Assembly: GCF_020921035.1 (NCBI RefSeq)
Contig: NC_063152.1
Span: 13,406,001 to 13,470,000, forward strand
Reading direction: 5' to 3'
Length of the DNA: 64,000 nt
Source: Rhodamnia argentea
Taxonomy: Eukaryota; Streptophyta; Magnoliopsida; Myrtales; Myrtaceae
The notes under the pieces are model-generated. The model was not told the DNA's origin. It was given only the letters and a program-made list of their open reading frames with translations, and did no database searches. Each line of letters opens with the position of its first letter. Within the stretch, counting starts at the first letter, position 1. The position numbers and the translations under genes were made by a program. This document shows positions 1 to 11,400 of the stretch, one piece after another.

Positions 1-105
1 ACAAGAGCAGAGGAGTTCATAGCTAGATTCTACGAACAAATGAAGCTGCAAAGGCAAATTTCGTACCTTCAGTACGATGAGATGCCACAACCAAGGGCAA
101 GCTGA
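1..105 (+). CDS. C-terminal end of a DUF761 family protein (partial)
   Basis: Frame 1 is open from the first base and gives 34 residues followed by TGA at 103-105. The tail contains AEEFIARFYEQMKLQRQ, which matches the short C-terminal DUF761 motif (pattern ADEFIxxFxxQxxLQR) found at the ends of many plant proteins of unknown biochemical function, often basic and stress or development related. The rest of the gene lies to the left of the window, so length, start and other domains cannot be seen. It converges on the minus-strand PUR5 gene, whose stop codon lies about 510 bases away. Family assignment rests on this short motif alone, but the motif is distinctive and at the expected extreme C-terminal position. 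Confidence 0.8.
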   Translation, partial: TRAEEFIARFYEQMKLQRQISYLQYDEMPQPRAS

Positions 106-613
106 TCCCCATTCAGTGTTAACAATTTTTGCACCACATTCAACTTTCTGTCTATTCATTTTTGTAAAAGAGCCGCGGCACTTTGTAAATAATGCAAATT
201 TCTCATGAGTTCCATTCATTCTTTTCCACAGCTTTTTTACACAACATATGAGTTAGTTGCCTTACTGGTGCGTGACTAATTTTCTTTATTAAGAGGAAAA
301 CAAGCAGAACACCTCAGATGCCACAGCATATGATGCAAATAGAGATGAGAAGAACCTCAAGACAAAATCATTCTGCATCATGTAAAAGATCAAAATTCAG
401 CTTGAGAATTAAAATTGCTTTGAAAAGATTTAGCACAACTACAATTCTCCTCGGACCCAAAAAACAACCACCAGAATTTCCTCAATCTCCTCACAAGTCA
501 ATTATGCACACATCTAGTAGGGGAAAAAAGGGCCTCACATCAATGTGTAACTCATTCGCTATAATACAACGATGAAATAATACAAAATATCTTAGGAGGG
601 TACAGAATTGTTC
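106..613. other. Convergent 3' intergenic region
   Basis: This is AT-rich sequence between the DUF761 stop codon and the PUR5 stop codon. It should contain both 3' untranslated regions. The small open frames here have no recognisable domains. No transposon or RNA gene is evident. Confidence 0.5.
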
Positions 614-3600
614 TTAGCAGTACCTCACCCCTTCGCCGTTAACCACATCACCAATGCGATAAGCTGTTATCTCATTATCACCCAATATCCGAAGGGCAGC
701 TTCAGGGCTAACCACCAAAACCATCCCAATGCCCATATTGAAGGTCCGCCTCATCTCAGAATCTTCTATGTTTCCCACCTAATACAGGAGAGGAAATCAC
801 CAATCCACATAAGCATGTATTCGAACTTCTAAGTTACCAAGAAGAGCCAGTGCTAGCTTGACTACATTCTACCAAATCATATACAATGCTTGAGCAGGCT
901 CTTCACCCTGGGCTATTCCCTTAAAGCGAGATTCTAGTCTAGAACAAAATGGAAAACCAACCTCTTGAATCCACTTAAATAGTGGAGGAACCATCCAGGA
1001 GTTGCCATAAATGGTGGCACCTAGGCCTTTTGGGAACACGCGCGGTATGTTATCTGTAAACCCACCACCGGTAATATGGGCTAGTCCTTTGATACCTCCC
1101 TTGTTGATAAGGTTGAGAACCTGTACAGCAACACAGCAATGCTATGATTAGGGTGGTACTTGGCTCATATATTTTGCCTCAGTCTTAATACTCCAGTTGT
1201 ATGTTTGAGGAAAGTATCAGAAAGCAAAAGAAAGAGAAAGAGAAATACCTGATTGACATAAATAACAGTAGGAGCCATCAAAGCTTCACCTACTGTCACA
1301 GCTTCACCAGGAAGCGGGTCTGTCAAGGAAAGACCACTTCGGGACAAAACTCTGGAAAATATATTAGCAAATTAAGATAATAGAATAAGAGGGCACACGT
1401 GAGCATACTTGGGTCAAGATAAAAATAACCTTCTGACAAGAGAGAAACCGTTCGAATGCACCCCACTTGACGGTAAGCCAATGAGCACATCACCAGCAAC
1501 AATGTCTTTTCCATCTATAACGGAATCCTTCTTCACTATGCCAACAGCAAAGCCGCTGATATCGTATTCGCCCTCCGCATAGAAATCAGGCATTTCTGCA
1601 GTCTGGAAGGCACATTGACTATGTTGGTTTCATACAGTATCAAAAATCAAGTAACCATGCAGATCTACCCAGATTATGTAAGTCAAGAAGTAATCATGCA
1701 GTTTCAAACATAAGTCAACAATTTTTCCTTTACTTTAGTTTGGCACACAATGAAGAAAAGATACAACAAACTCTTCCAGGGAGAGAGAATGCCAAATTAC
1801 ATAGTAGCAAAAGCCAACAGGAACAACAGCTCTCTTTTCGCCGAAACAAGGGCAACGGCTCAATAGCGAAATCTAATGGACAACTTAATTGCTTTAAGTC
1901 CCACAATCTCCCACTTCGCCCTTGAAATTGCTTAGCTGCTGAAAAGAAGTGACCTCCGAATTCCAACCAAAGGTGTCTAGGATCATAACTAGTAGCATAA
2001 AAATGAAATATAAAGCATGTGAGATACCTCTCCTCCCAAAAGAGCACAATCAGCTTGCCGACAGCCATCCACAATGCCCTTTATAACCTGCATAAACTTT
2101 GTATTAACTCAAGTAGGCTTTAACAGCTCTAGGATTCAGCTATGATAAACAAGATCAGCCGCTACCTTTTCAGCAAGGTCCACATCAAGATGGCTCGTCG
2201 CAAAGTAATCCAGGAAAAACAGAGGTTTCGCCCCAGAAGTAACAATGTCATTAACACTCATCGCAACCTAAAATAAGAGTGTTAGACGGAAAAAAGAAGA
2301 AGAAGAAGAAGAAGAAGAAGAAGAAGATCAGAAGAGATCATCATCTTTTCCAGTCAATACCAAGTCGATTCCAATCGTTTCATGGATCCCAGAGTCGAAT
2401 GCAAGTTTCAACTTAGTCCCAACACCATCTGTACCAGCTACAAGGTACGAATCCCCTGCTCATGAAAAACTAATTATTAACTAGCACAAAACCTAAACAC
2501 AAATACACATTATCTTGAAGCAACTGCCATCCAAGTTTAACCACAGCAAAAACAAGCTGCAACAAGAATATGCAATTGAGAGTCCAAGTAAAATCTATGC
2601 CTCAGAACAAATTAAGTTCAATCAGAAGCATAAACATGTTCATGAACTGGCTTATGACAATTAGATTTTTTTTTTGGGGGGGGAAAGCTTTTGCTCTTCT
2701 TTCATGATTAAAATGAAGTATGTTCTAAAACTGGCTTATTCAGAAACAAAGAACAAAGTACAAATTATTAAATGGTTGGGACATTCAATCATTGAACTAG
2801 GCAATTTAGAATTATCTCATGGCGTAGATAGGGCTGAAGTGAGGAATATCCTCATGTGTGCTCAGAAGCCTCAGTGAAAAGTACCAATGGGAATAACCAG
2901 TCAAGTGTAGAAATTAGGGACTACCACACTAATGTACTATCCACTTATATTATAAAGGTCAAGTTTTCTTTATGTCCTTTCTTTCCTAATAGAGGGAGAG
3001 CCCAAGATAATTTTTTGTTGGCTTAACCTGCCAATGGCAATTAAGGAATTCCTGAAACCAGTAATCTTATTGCATATGGCAGAAAATATATAACAGTTAA
3101 CATGTTCTAAACTTCATGCGCCTACATTCCATAATAGATATAATTAAAGCTGAAATGCCCTGCTTACAATCACAAATGGCCATTAGTCTGTACAATCCTC
3201 GAATGAACTTCATATGAACAACATCTAATAAAAAATTCCTGCCATGATCTAGCACATAGCATTCTTTCGAAGGAATTCGACTCTGCAACAACAATTCTCC
3301 TTGAGCTGGAACATCAATTGGAGTTCACCAAAATACATAACCCATTGCCTTGTTCTGCTAATTAGAGTCTAACTAAACTTCTCAGTTAAAAAAACAAAGT
3401 ATCTAACTAAACTAGCATTAAAAGTATAAAGGTCTAGGATATCATACCAAGAGGGAAAAGACCTCCAAAGCCTCCAATTCCCGGGGCCATTTTCGCAATT
3501 CTTCTAACAAGCTCCGAGCCAGCATCTATATCCACACCAGCATCCTTGTATGTAAGACTTTCAGCCATTTTTGCACTTACGCTATACTTCCTAAAACGTT

Positions 3601-3787
3601 TCTTTGCACATGCTCTAGCCTGTGTTCCTCCATAATTCACTGGTAGCAGCAGAAATTTCCCAGAGGTTACGTCTAAGGGAATCTTGCATTGATAAGAACC
3701 AGACGCATGCGGATTCCGACCACAAGGTCCAGTTGAGACCACAAGAGATTTTAACAACCCGGTTTTGGTTCCAATACTTGGAATCAT
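614..3787 (-). CDS. PUR5: Phosphoribosylformylglycinamidine cyclo-ligase (AIR synthetase), plastid-targeted
   Basis: The product closes the imidazole ring in step five of purine synthesis (FGAM plus ATP to AIR). Coding exons on the minus strand are 3787-3448, 2455-2361, 2267-2166, 2087-2028, 1602-1430, 1351-1249, 1120-962 and 778-614. All junctions are GT-AG and the lengths total 1197 nt (398 aa plus TAA). Visible motifs are [12 protein letters not shown] (about residues 79-90), [10 protein letters not shown] (105-114), [23 protein letters not shown] and [10 protein letters not shown], all typical of the PurM fold. Residues 1-72 are basic and Ser/Thr rich, fitting the transit peptide that plant AIR synthetases carry. 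The start at 3787 is favoured because an upstream 5' exon splices directly before it, contains no ATG, and brings an in-frame TAG next to the ATG. Usual plant length is about 390 aa. Confidence 0.95.
2293..2328. repeat. (GAA)n microsatellite in a PUR5 intron
   Basis: A run of about ten GAA/AAG units sits in the intron between the second and third coding exons. On the coding strand it reads as (TTC)n roughly 25-60 bases upstream of the following exon's neighbourhood, so it lies in pyrimidine-rich intron sequence. Confidence 0.85.
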
Positions 3788-4195
3788 GCTGGAAACATGA
3801 AAGAGGCAAATCAATACTTACAAAAAAATATGGGAATAAAAGAATGACGGATCAATATTATCCAAATTCAGTAATTTAAAACAGGATCAGTCCACAATCA
3901 GAGAACTCATGTACCACACAGCAAAAGATAAAGAGTGCACTTACTCCAAAAATCTTCAAAAGAATGAATGAATAAATAAACGTAATAAAAATAAAATCTT
4001 GTAATATCTGTAATTGCACCCACAGAGGCCGAAAAAAAAACGGTGAATATGTTCGCAGTTTCATTGTTATACGAAAAATTGCTGATGCACTAAAACGGAC
4101 CCACAGCACCTCATTAGAACAGCCATGGCAGAGCATCAATTCTTCGTCCACTGGGTTAAAGAAGAAGGAAAAATCTGGAGTCGAGACAACCTTAC

Positions 4196-4480
4196 CTCTA
4201 ATCTGGAAGTGCCCGGTAAGAGGAGCCCTTGAAATCAATACTGACGCCTCCTCTGTCGAAGAGTCAAGACTTTCGGAGCTATCAGTTGTGTCGTTCAAGA
4301 CAGCAACGGAGTACCGGTGGATGGTTTTGCCCGAACGGTGCGGACGATCTCCGCTGAACAGGCGGGAGCTTCGGCTTCGGTACAAACCTAAAGATTTTCT
4401 CCTTGTGACCGCGCACGAATGGAAGAAGCCCTCGTACTCCACTCTGACTGTGCGGTACTTATAAAGACTCTTCAAGGCAC
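4196..4480 (-). other. PUR5: Probable 5' leader exon of PUR5
   Basis: Reading the minus strand, a donor TAGAG|GTAAG ends this exon at 4196, and a good acceptor TTTCCAG lies at 3795-3789, one base before the PUR5 start codon. No ATG occurs on the minus strand between 4480 and 4196, as expected for an untranslated leader exon. The long open frame through it begins at a TTG and would meet TGA right after the splice, so it is not a coding exon. The 5' end is approximate. Confidence 0.6.
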
Positions 4481-5519
4481 AGATCAGTTCACGTGGGAAG
4501 CACGTGTGTACTACACCGAAGCCGGAGACTTTGTTCGGAATCTCGGTTTATGTACTACTCGTTAAGTTAGTAATGCAAATCGTTTTTTATATAAAATACA
4601 AAAAGAAAAACAATTTCATTGTTACGTTTGAAATACGCATCCACACTTTCACTATTGAAGCCTTCGCTGAACTTATCGGCCATCCGGTCAGTCGATTTGA
4701 GAAATTTCATGCAAACCATGATGAGGATTCATGGTATTATTCTGGGAAAATCTGTGCCCATTCAATTTTTTTGGGGTGATGATTTTGGGAAATTCTTGTT
4801 GGGAATGGAGACACCACTATTCTTGTTATGTCCGTGGAATTTGATAAAGGGAAATGCTTCGAATCTGTGAGAAATCACGATGTCTTCTTTGTGAAAATAG
4901 ATTGCAAGAAAATTGATTATTTAGAAGTGCTCGTTATGAGAAATTTAAGTATTGTAAACGTGGCAATTATGTGGACGTGATGCTACAGTGGTTGATCAAT
5001 GATTATCATGGTCACCATCATCAAATGCATTTTTCTAGAGTATATTGTTCTGATGCACATTTTGAAGCAAGATAGAGCACAGCAGTTTATGTTCCTTTTA
5101 TGTGAGCGCCTGGTAACTAGCACGCTATATTTTGTGGGTTGAAAAAACCTTTTTTTTATGTTCATTAAAACATGTTTTTATCTTGTTTTATTTGATTTGT
5201 GACTTGTAAGAAAATCATTTGAACATTGCTGGAGTGTTCATCGCACGTGTATATGTGTAAATTAGTAAATATGCTGGGTTGCAAATGCATCTTATGAACA
5301 TTGCTAGCGTGTACCTCACAAGCGTGTGTTTGAGGAGTTAAAGTCATAAGAAGTTGTAGTGGCTCAATGCTTATCAAGAGCATTACATGGAGAGGCTACT
5401 TGTAAAATATTGACTTCAAAGTTATAATTTTACAGACACGTGAATATAAAACTACGACATTTTACATAGTGGATTTCCCCACCGTATCGAATGATACAGC
5501 GATGTTAAATGGATCTTGA
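4481..5519. other. PUR5 upstream region, no gene seen
   Basis: This AT-rich stretch upstream of PUR5 should contain its promoter. It holds several unrelated short frames and no recognisable protein, RNA or repeat ends. It leads into the copia remnant to the right. Confidence 0.4.
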
Positions 5520-5525
5520 ATTCAT

Positions 5526-6739
5526 GTGGAACAAAATCCACTAATGAATGTGTATTCACTTTTGTGGAAGTGCTGTAACTTGGAAATTAGCCAAAAAAAA
5601 ACTATGGGGGGAAATGACAATCCCGCTAAACCAAAAGTATATTTGGCTGAAGCAGATGATTCTAATGACGGAAATTGTTGCGGTCATTTCTTAAGCAATA
5701 TTACGGTTAATGTGAAAGAATGGGTGGAAGACTCAAGTGCTACCAAGCATATTTGTAAATACATAATGCTTTATCCTTTTACACTCTAGTAGAGGAAGGA
5801 AGAGAATATTTATCTTGGTGATTCAAGAACTGCTCAACTTCTTGAGAAAAGGGAAAATGTTTCTCAAACTCAAATTTGAAAATGAGACTGAGTAATTGAG
5901 AAATTTCTTAGCATATGTTCCCTTGGGAATGAAATTGACACCTTACGTGTATACATTGTTATTGCCAAGCGGCAATAACTATTGCAAAGCGGCAATAGGA
6001 ATGAAACTTTCAATGATAAATAGACAAATCCCATTGAGGCATGATCCGGTAAAGCAACTGTTGAAAGATGAAATTATGTCCATTGATTAATGAAGTCAAA
6101 AGTGGATTTGGCCAATCCTCCGACTATTCATCGAAGGGGAATGGGACTAGCCAATTGAAGAAAATCAATGGTGATGGTAACCCAACCTATGTAATTGGTG
6201 ATCCCATGAATGAGGCTCATATGGGTAATAACAAGTCACTTGTTGATTTAGCGATGCACTATTAAAAATTTATGTCCCTCCTAAGATGAAAATAGTGCAA
6301 GACTACAAGAAAAAGAGGTTGTGCCAAGCTCTTAATAAATTCCATAGCCATTATTAGTGGTGTATTAAGCTGCACAATACACTTGATGGAATTACCTATA
6401 TAAGTGTGGAGTGGGGCCGCTCCTATGAAAATTTTTAGGGAAAATCTCTAGAGTACTTATGAATAAACCAAGCACGCGCATGGCCTATTAGCGCAAAACC
6501 ACGTTGAACAACAAATCTTGTGGGAGTGCAATGCGATTGGTGAAAACCATAATTCACAAAAAGGAATTGTTGGTTCATCGAAGTTTTATACTTCACCAAT
6601 GATTTCGGGAATTATATTTCAATCTTTCTAGGGTGGGTTCATAGCCTAATTAGCATCAATTCCTATGCATTACGCTCAAATAACCCCGCATTATTTTATT
6701 TTTATTTCTTTTCAAAACCTTTTGAAATATGTGAGGGAT
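5526..6739 (+). pseudogene. Degenerate Ty1-copia gag-pol remnant
   Basis: The plus strand encodes a broken retrotransposon polyprotein. Around 5720-5785 the translation WVEDSSATKHIC followed by an LYPF segment matches the copia aspartic protease region (normal core DSGA, here DSSA). About 5800-5850, in another frame, IYLGDSRTAQ matches the conserved stretch after the protease. At 5960-6080 GNNYC and RHDPVK suggest remains of the pre-integrase segment, and 6090-6250 is open but unassigned. Two tandem stops (TAG TAG near 5788) and several frame changes break it. No reverse transcriptase was recognised, so much of pol is missing. It ends at a candidate 3' LTR beginning at 6740. Confidence 0.6.
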
Positions 6740-7188
6740 TGTTGGACATTTCAATAGTTTTGAAATATTATTTTATATTGATTTTGATAAAATTATGACG
6801 ACAATGATTAGCCATCAATATTTCCATCGATCGGTTTTCTAATGGTCGTATAACGGTTTTCTAACGGCCAGATTTCCGACGGACATATAACGGTTTTCCT
6901 AATGATTAGTTTTCTAATCGTTCATTAATGGTCTTGTAACGGCTCTTTTCTAACAGCTATTTCTTAATGGCTCTTTTTGTTTGAATATACATTCTCAAAT
7001 CAAACAACTACAAAAGGGTGTCTCCAAAATTACAAGAAGTGAAATTTTCCTACTTTAGTTTCTCTTCTTCGCTGGGTTATATATATAACGTTGTTTTTGT
7101 TCCTTCTAAGTTAGGCCCGTTTCATTAGAGCTGTATAGAATATTATTTATCTTCTTTTCAGCGGTCCTAATTCAACCCCTAAACATGC
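6740..7188 (+). mobile_element. Candidate degenerate copia 3' LTR
   Basis: A purine-rich GTGAGGGAT tract at 6731-6739 is followed by TGTTGGA, the classic polypurine-tract/LTR-start arrangement. From about 6833 to 6975 a unit close to TAACGGTTTTCTAATGG recurs five to seven times with variation, like the short promoter repeats of some copia LTRs. The right end (an ...CA near 7188) is a guess. No matching 5' LTR was found in the window, so this fits a truncated element. Confidence 0.4.
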
Positions 7189-8436
7189 GAAATTCGGCCA
7201 AGCCCCTACACACTAGGGCTGGCTGTACCCAGCCAATTTTTAGCGCAAACAGGCGGCATAATCGTTCACCCGCCGTCGAGGATGGTCGCCCAGAAATACA
7301 GAGAGCGAGAGAGAAAGAGACCTTGTTCGCAATGGTCCACTTTCTACCTTTTCGACCTTTGTGCCCGTAAGGCTTCGACGCAGTGATCGAGCAATGTGGA
7401 GGGGTCACATTAGCACTTGCAATTGTTGGACGTGAACGAATTTTTCCGGAGAAATTCATCAGGGAATTTGGTATTGCCGTTGAGATTCTACGTGAGAAAG
7501 AGACAGAGGCGGGGAAGAGAAGCTCTGATGCGTTCGTTGTAGGTATGCAGGTTAAGAGTCTACTAGAGAGAATCGTGAACAGAGAGTTTCGTGGGGGATG
7601 TGATAGCAATCGATTGAATGACAAAATTTCGAGGCAAATTCCACTTCTTTTCCAAAAATCTTCAAATGGAAGGCTGCTGTAGATTACGAAAAATAATAGC
7701 CGGCAAGAGAGAAGTGGATAGAACCCGTCACGACTAGGGGCGAGGGCAATGATCGTGGGGAGGTGACAGTTGTGAGGTTAGCCGACGATAGGCGTCGGAC
7801 GGCCACTGCGACTTCCGTTACATGACATGCAATAATGGACACTTGGTTTGGGACATTCATATCCGTGTTATATTTGGATATTTACCAAACACTATATAAG
7901 ATATTACAAATCCTATCATTATCCTATCCAAAATTTATTTTTATCCGTCCTTTACCTTTTCCAACAAGAAAATCCAGACGACCGAACACAAAATACATAT
8001 AGAAACTAGGTTTTAATTAAACATATCCAACACACGTGTTCGTATTTGTAATATTTTAGGTCGTACAATAACTTAAATTTGCATCACCTATTATATTCCA
8101 CTATAGTAAATTATTTAGATCTTATGAACATTGCATCTAATAGGGAAAATTAAAACATGTTTCCACTGGTATCTATTTTTCAGTTATAAGTGCAATCAAA
8201 GTTTTTAAAATTATGACAAAATTCAATCAAGTCCTAAAATATTCAGGGTTCCCCCATCCATTTTGCCACCTTTAGAACACTTCGTCATTGAATTATCATA
8301 TTCCCTGTGTCTACTTTGTATCTGTCACCTACATGGAACTTCATTCCTATCCTGTTAATCTATGATGCTTATATCGGGGTGACGAATGTGCGAGAAAATC
8401 CACCCCCGGTGAAATCTAATAAACTCAGAAATCAAT
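7189..8436. other. Intergenic region with a weak possible NLR fragment
   Basis: No intact gene was found between the copia remnant and the P4H stop codon. The plus frame at 7383-7680 reads QCGGVTLALAIVGR, resembling the CGGLPLAL motif of NB-ARC proteins, but nothing else of that domain is present. From 7680 to 8436 the sequence is AT-rich with no coding signal. Confidence 0.3.
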
Positions 8437-11400
8437 TTAGGAGGTAACTCTTTGCCTCATCCACTTAGTAGCTGACCATTTCTCGCCGGCTAGAACCTTG
8501 CATCCTCCATGTACGCTGTTTGGATCCGATTGTCCATCTAGTCCCTGAAAAGAAATGAAGATAAGCCAAAATCAATATGATATATTTGTACCGCCAACCA
8601 CATGGGGCCATCCAAAAAGGAAAATATAATACACAGAATCAAAATTGTACTCGGGGGACACTAAAGGAAAAAATTGCGACTTTAATTAGTCTAACATCTC
8701 GTCCACTCGGCATATCTTGATTGTCTTTCTCTCACAACTTACAACTACAAATAGAAATCTCTTCCCTACAGTAACAGTAACCGAGTCCCAGATCTCAGCA
8801 TTCCCATTGCTACGTTCCTCAATCAATCCACAAGCAATGCAATCTCCAGTTATCTCTGTTATTTCTAATATCCTGAACAAAAATATGACTATATAGAAAC
8901 ACATGCGAGGCCACACAAAAACTGATGAACTTGGATGAAGGACAGAGGTTCCCACTGCATTGTAGTCCCTTGACCCACCAAACAATACCCAACTCCCCTG
9001 TCTATGTATTGCTTGCATGAATGATTGCTAAGTGATCTTCCTTTAATAAATAGGCACCCTAATGTCTGTGCTGGCGCATGATATCTACGTAAGCAAGAAA
9101 CACCCAACTAGTAACAGATAAATTGAGACAAACCATGCTCCAGAAGAGCACTGCATCTCCTTTCACTGGCTTCACTGATAAGCCCTTCACCATCTTTCCA
9201 CCACAGCTACATTCACCTGTTCCAGCCTATCAATGCAAATGCCGAATCAACAAACAAATCAGCATCTAATACAGAGATCATACACAGCAGTAAATGATAA
9301 AATTCAAGAGCACTTAATGCCCATTTCTCTGTCAATGCTGGCCACATCACATGTATCAATGTAAATTTAAGAAAGTGCGAGCCCCTGAAGATAAAAGCAA
9401 TGTCCATTACGAATTTGATTATGTAGCGAATCAAAGTAGGCACCATGGGATGCCAAATTTCAATCAAAGCAGAAAGCACGGAAAAAAGGGATCAGACAAA
9501 GAAGGATCCAAAAGGTTGGGCACACAAAATCACAAGAGTAGAGCAATTGCACAGACTCTTCTCTCATACAGTCAACTAAATTGGTGGTTGACTGTAACAT
9601 TGGCTGGCATCCAATGTTACAGAAGAGAATCTATCCTCCACATCATTGTGTTGTCTGCAATCAATGCCATTCCAATTTGATATGGGAATTTTGATAATCA
9701 TATGCACCAGAAATCCAAACTGATACATGTATAATGCATAGAAAAAGTAAATGAGGAATAACAGACACTGACAAATCCATGTTTCTTATCAAAAAAAGAG
9801 TTTCTCAAGGTCTTTCGTGTTCAACCTATAAATAAAAGAAAACTACAAGGTATACTTGCCCTGGTAAAACTGGAACTAAAATGGCTAAGTTACACAAGTA
9901 CATATATAAATGGGAGCTTTCAGGCAGTAACAATATCCTGAAAAACACGAGTTGATACATATATAATTGGTCACCACAAGAACATTTGAAAGTTCCAGTT
10001 ATCTGAGTATTTACAGAAGCAAGATAACCATAGCAGCGTTGTTTCTAAACTGAAACTTACAAATTAACTGATTCAGGTGGCATTTATCAATTTGATTTAT
10101 TCATCTAAGGGTTGGCCCATTTTTAGCTAAGTGCAGTGTCGACTATATTTAAGAGAAGCAACTTATTGAGGAAATGTATGAGTCTAAATCCAAATGATGA
10201 CATCAACAGAACAGACACTGACAGTGCCCAAATAAATTGCTTATCGTGGCAGTAGGAACATTCTTGACAAATTTTGAAGCATTCATAAAGTGAGTTTCTG
10301 AGTTGTTGTGTCACCCCCAAAGTGATGTGGTCAGTATCCACCCCTCCTTTCCCGAAAGGACCAAACACCGAAATCGTTAGCAGTGAAAAGAACACACATC
10401 CAGCAAAGAAAAACATTGTCAGAGATGGAAATCTATGATCGATGTGTGGAATACTTACCATAGGAAAATGAGTTTCTCCTCCCTCCACATTGTCACTCAG
10501 ATACATAAGCACTGTGGCTACTCGCTGACCACCGCGCTGCAAGTTGAACTACAAAAGGTACAAATAGAATATATTTCAATTTCATATATAGGCAACAAAT
10601 CTTCAAACAACAAGATAATAGTGCGAGACAGAGCAAAAGAAAGTGCAACAGCTGAAAGACACTGGGTGAACTTACAGTGTCAGAGAAGTAGTCGTGATGT
10701 GGCTTGTAAAACTGATTCTTTTCATACCTGTGCTTCTGGAGATGTTAGCTTCGATACTGAAACATATTAGTCTTCTGCTCAGGAGCAACAACTTACAGGA
10801 GAACGAGTGATTTCCTACCTTAAGACTTGAATGAGCTCCCCATTCTCTACAGGAACTTGAGAAAAGACAGAGATGCGCTTTTCAATTGCCTGAATTTGTT
10901 AAAAGAAACGGTATTGAAAGCCTCATTTTGACAAAATGCTCCACGGGTCCCCCATAACAAAGAAGGCAAATCGCACTAGAGGTCATATAGTTGTATTCAT
11001 AAATGCTGGCGCTATTTCCAGGTTCAAAGAATCATAATCCTGAACTAACCTGCACCATGGGATATCTTCTCTCTTCATGATTCAGAAACATACCAGAGCT
11101 TGTCCTAACTTCACTCCTGATTCCCTGGTCAAAAGTTACAAAAATGTTCACGCCAGAGACTCAATAACATCCTAATTAAGATAATCAAGCACTATTTAAG
11201 ATAAAGTAATATGTTTACTAAAAGTTCTAAAACTTGTCGTGAAAGTGCAATCGAGAAACTGCAATCGAGTCCTAAAACTTATCTAATTAGTGCAATCAAC
11301 TCTCTCTATTAACTCGATCCAATTCGGCTAACATGCATTTTTTATTACTTTCTTAAGACACGTGACGACAATGTGGCAGGCATCACATCTGAAATAACTT

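Noticed and set aside
3876..4475. Long minus-strand frame upstream of PUR5 as a coding exon or upstream ORF
   Set aside because: It starts at TTG, its first 280 bases contain no ATG, and after splicing at 4196/3788 it meets TGA within two codons.
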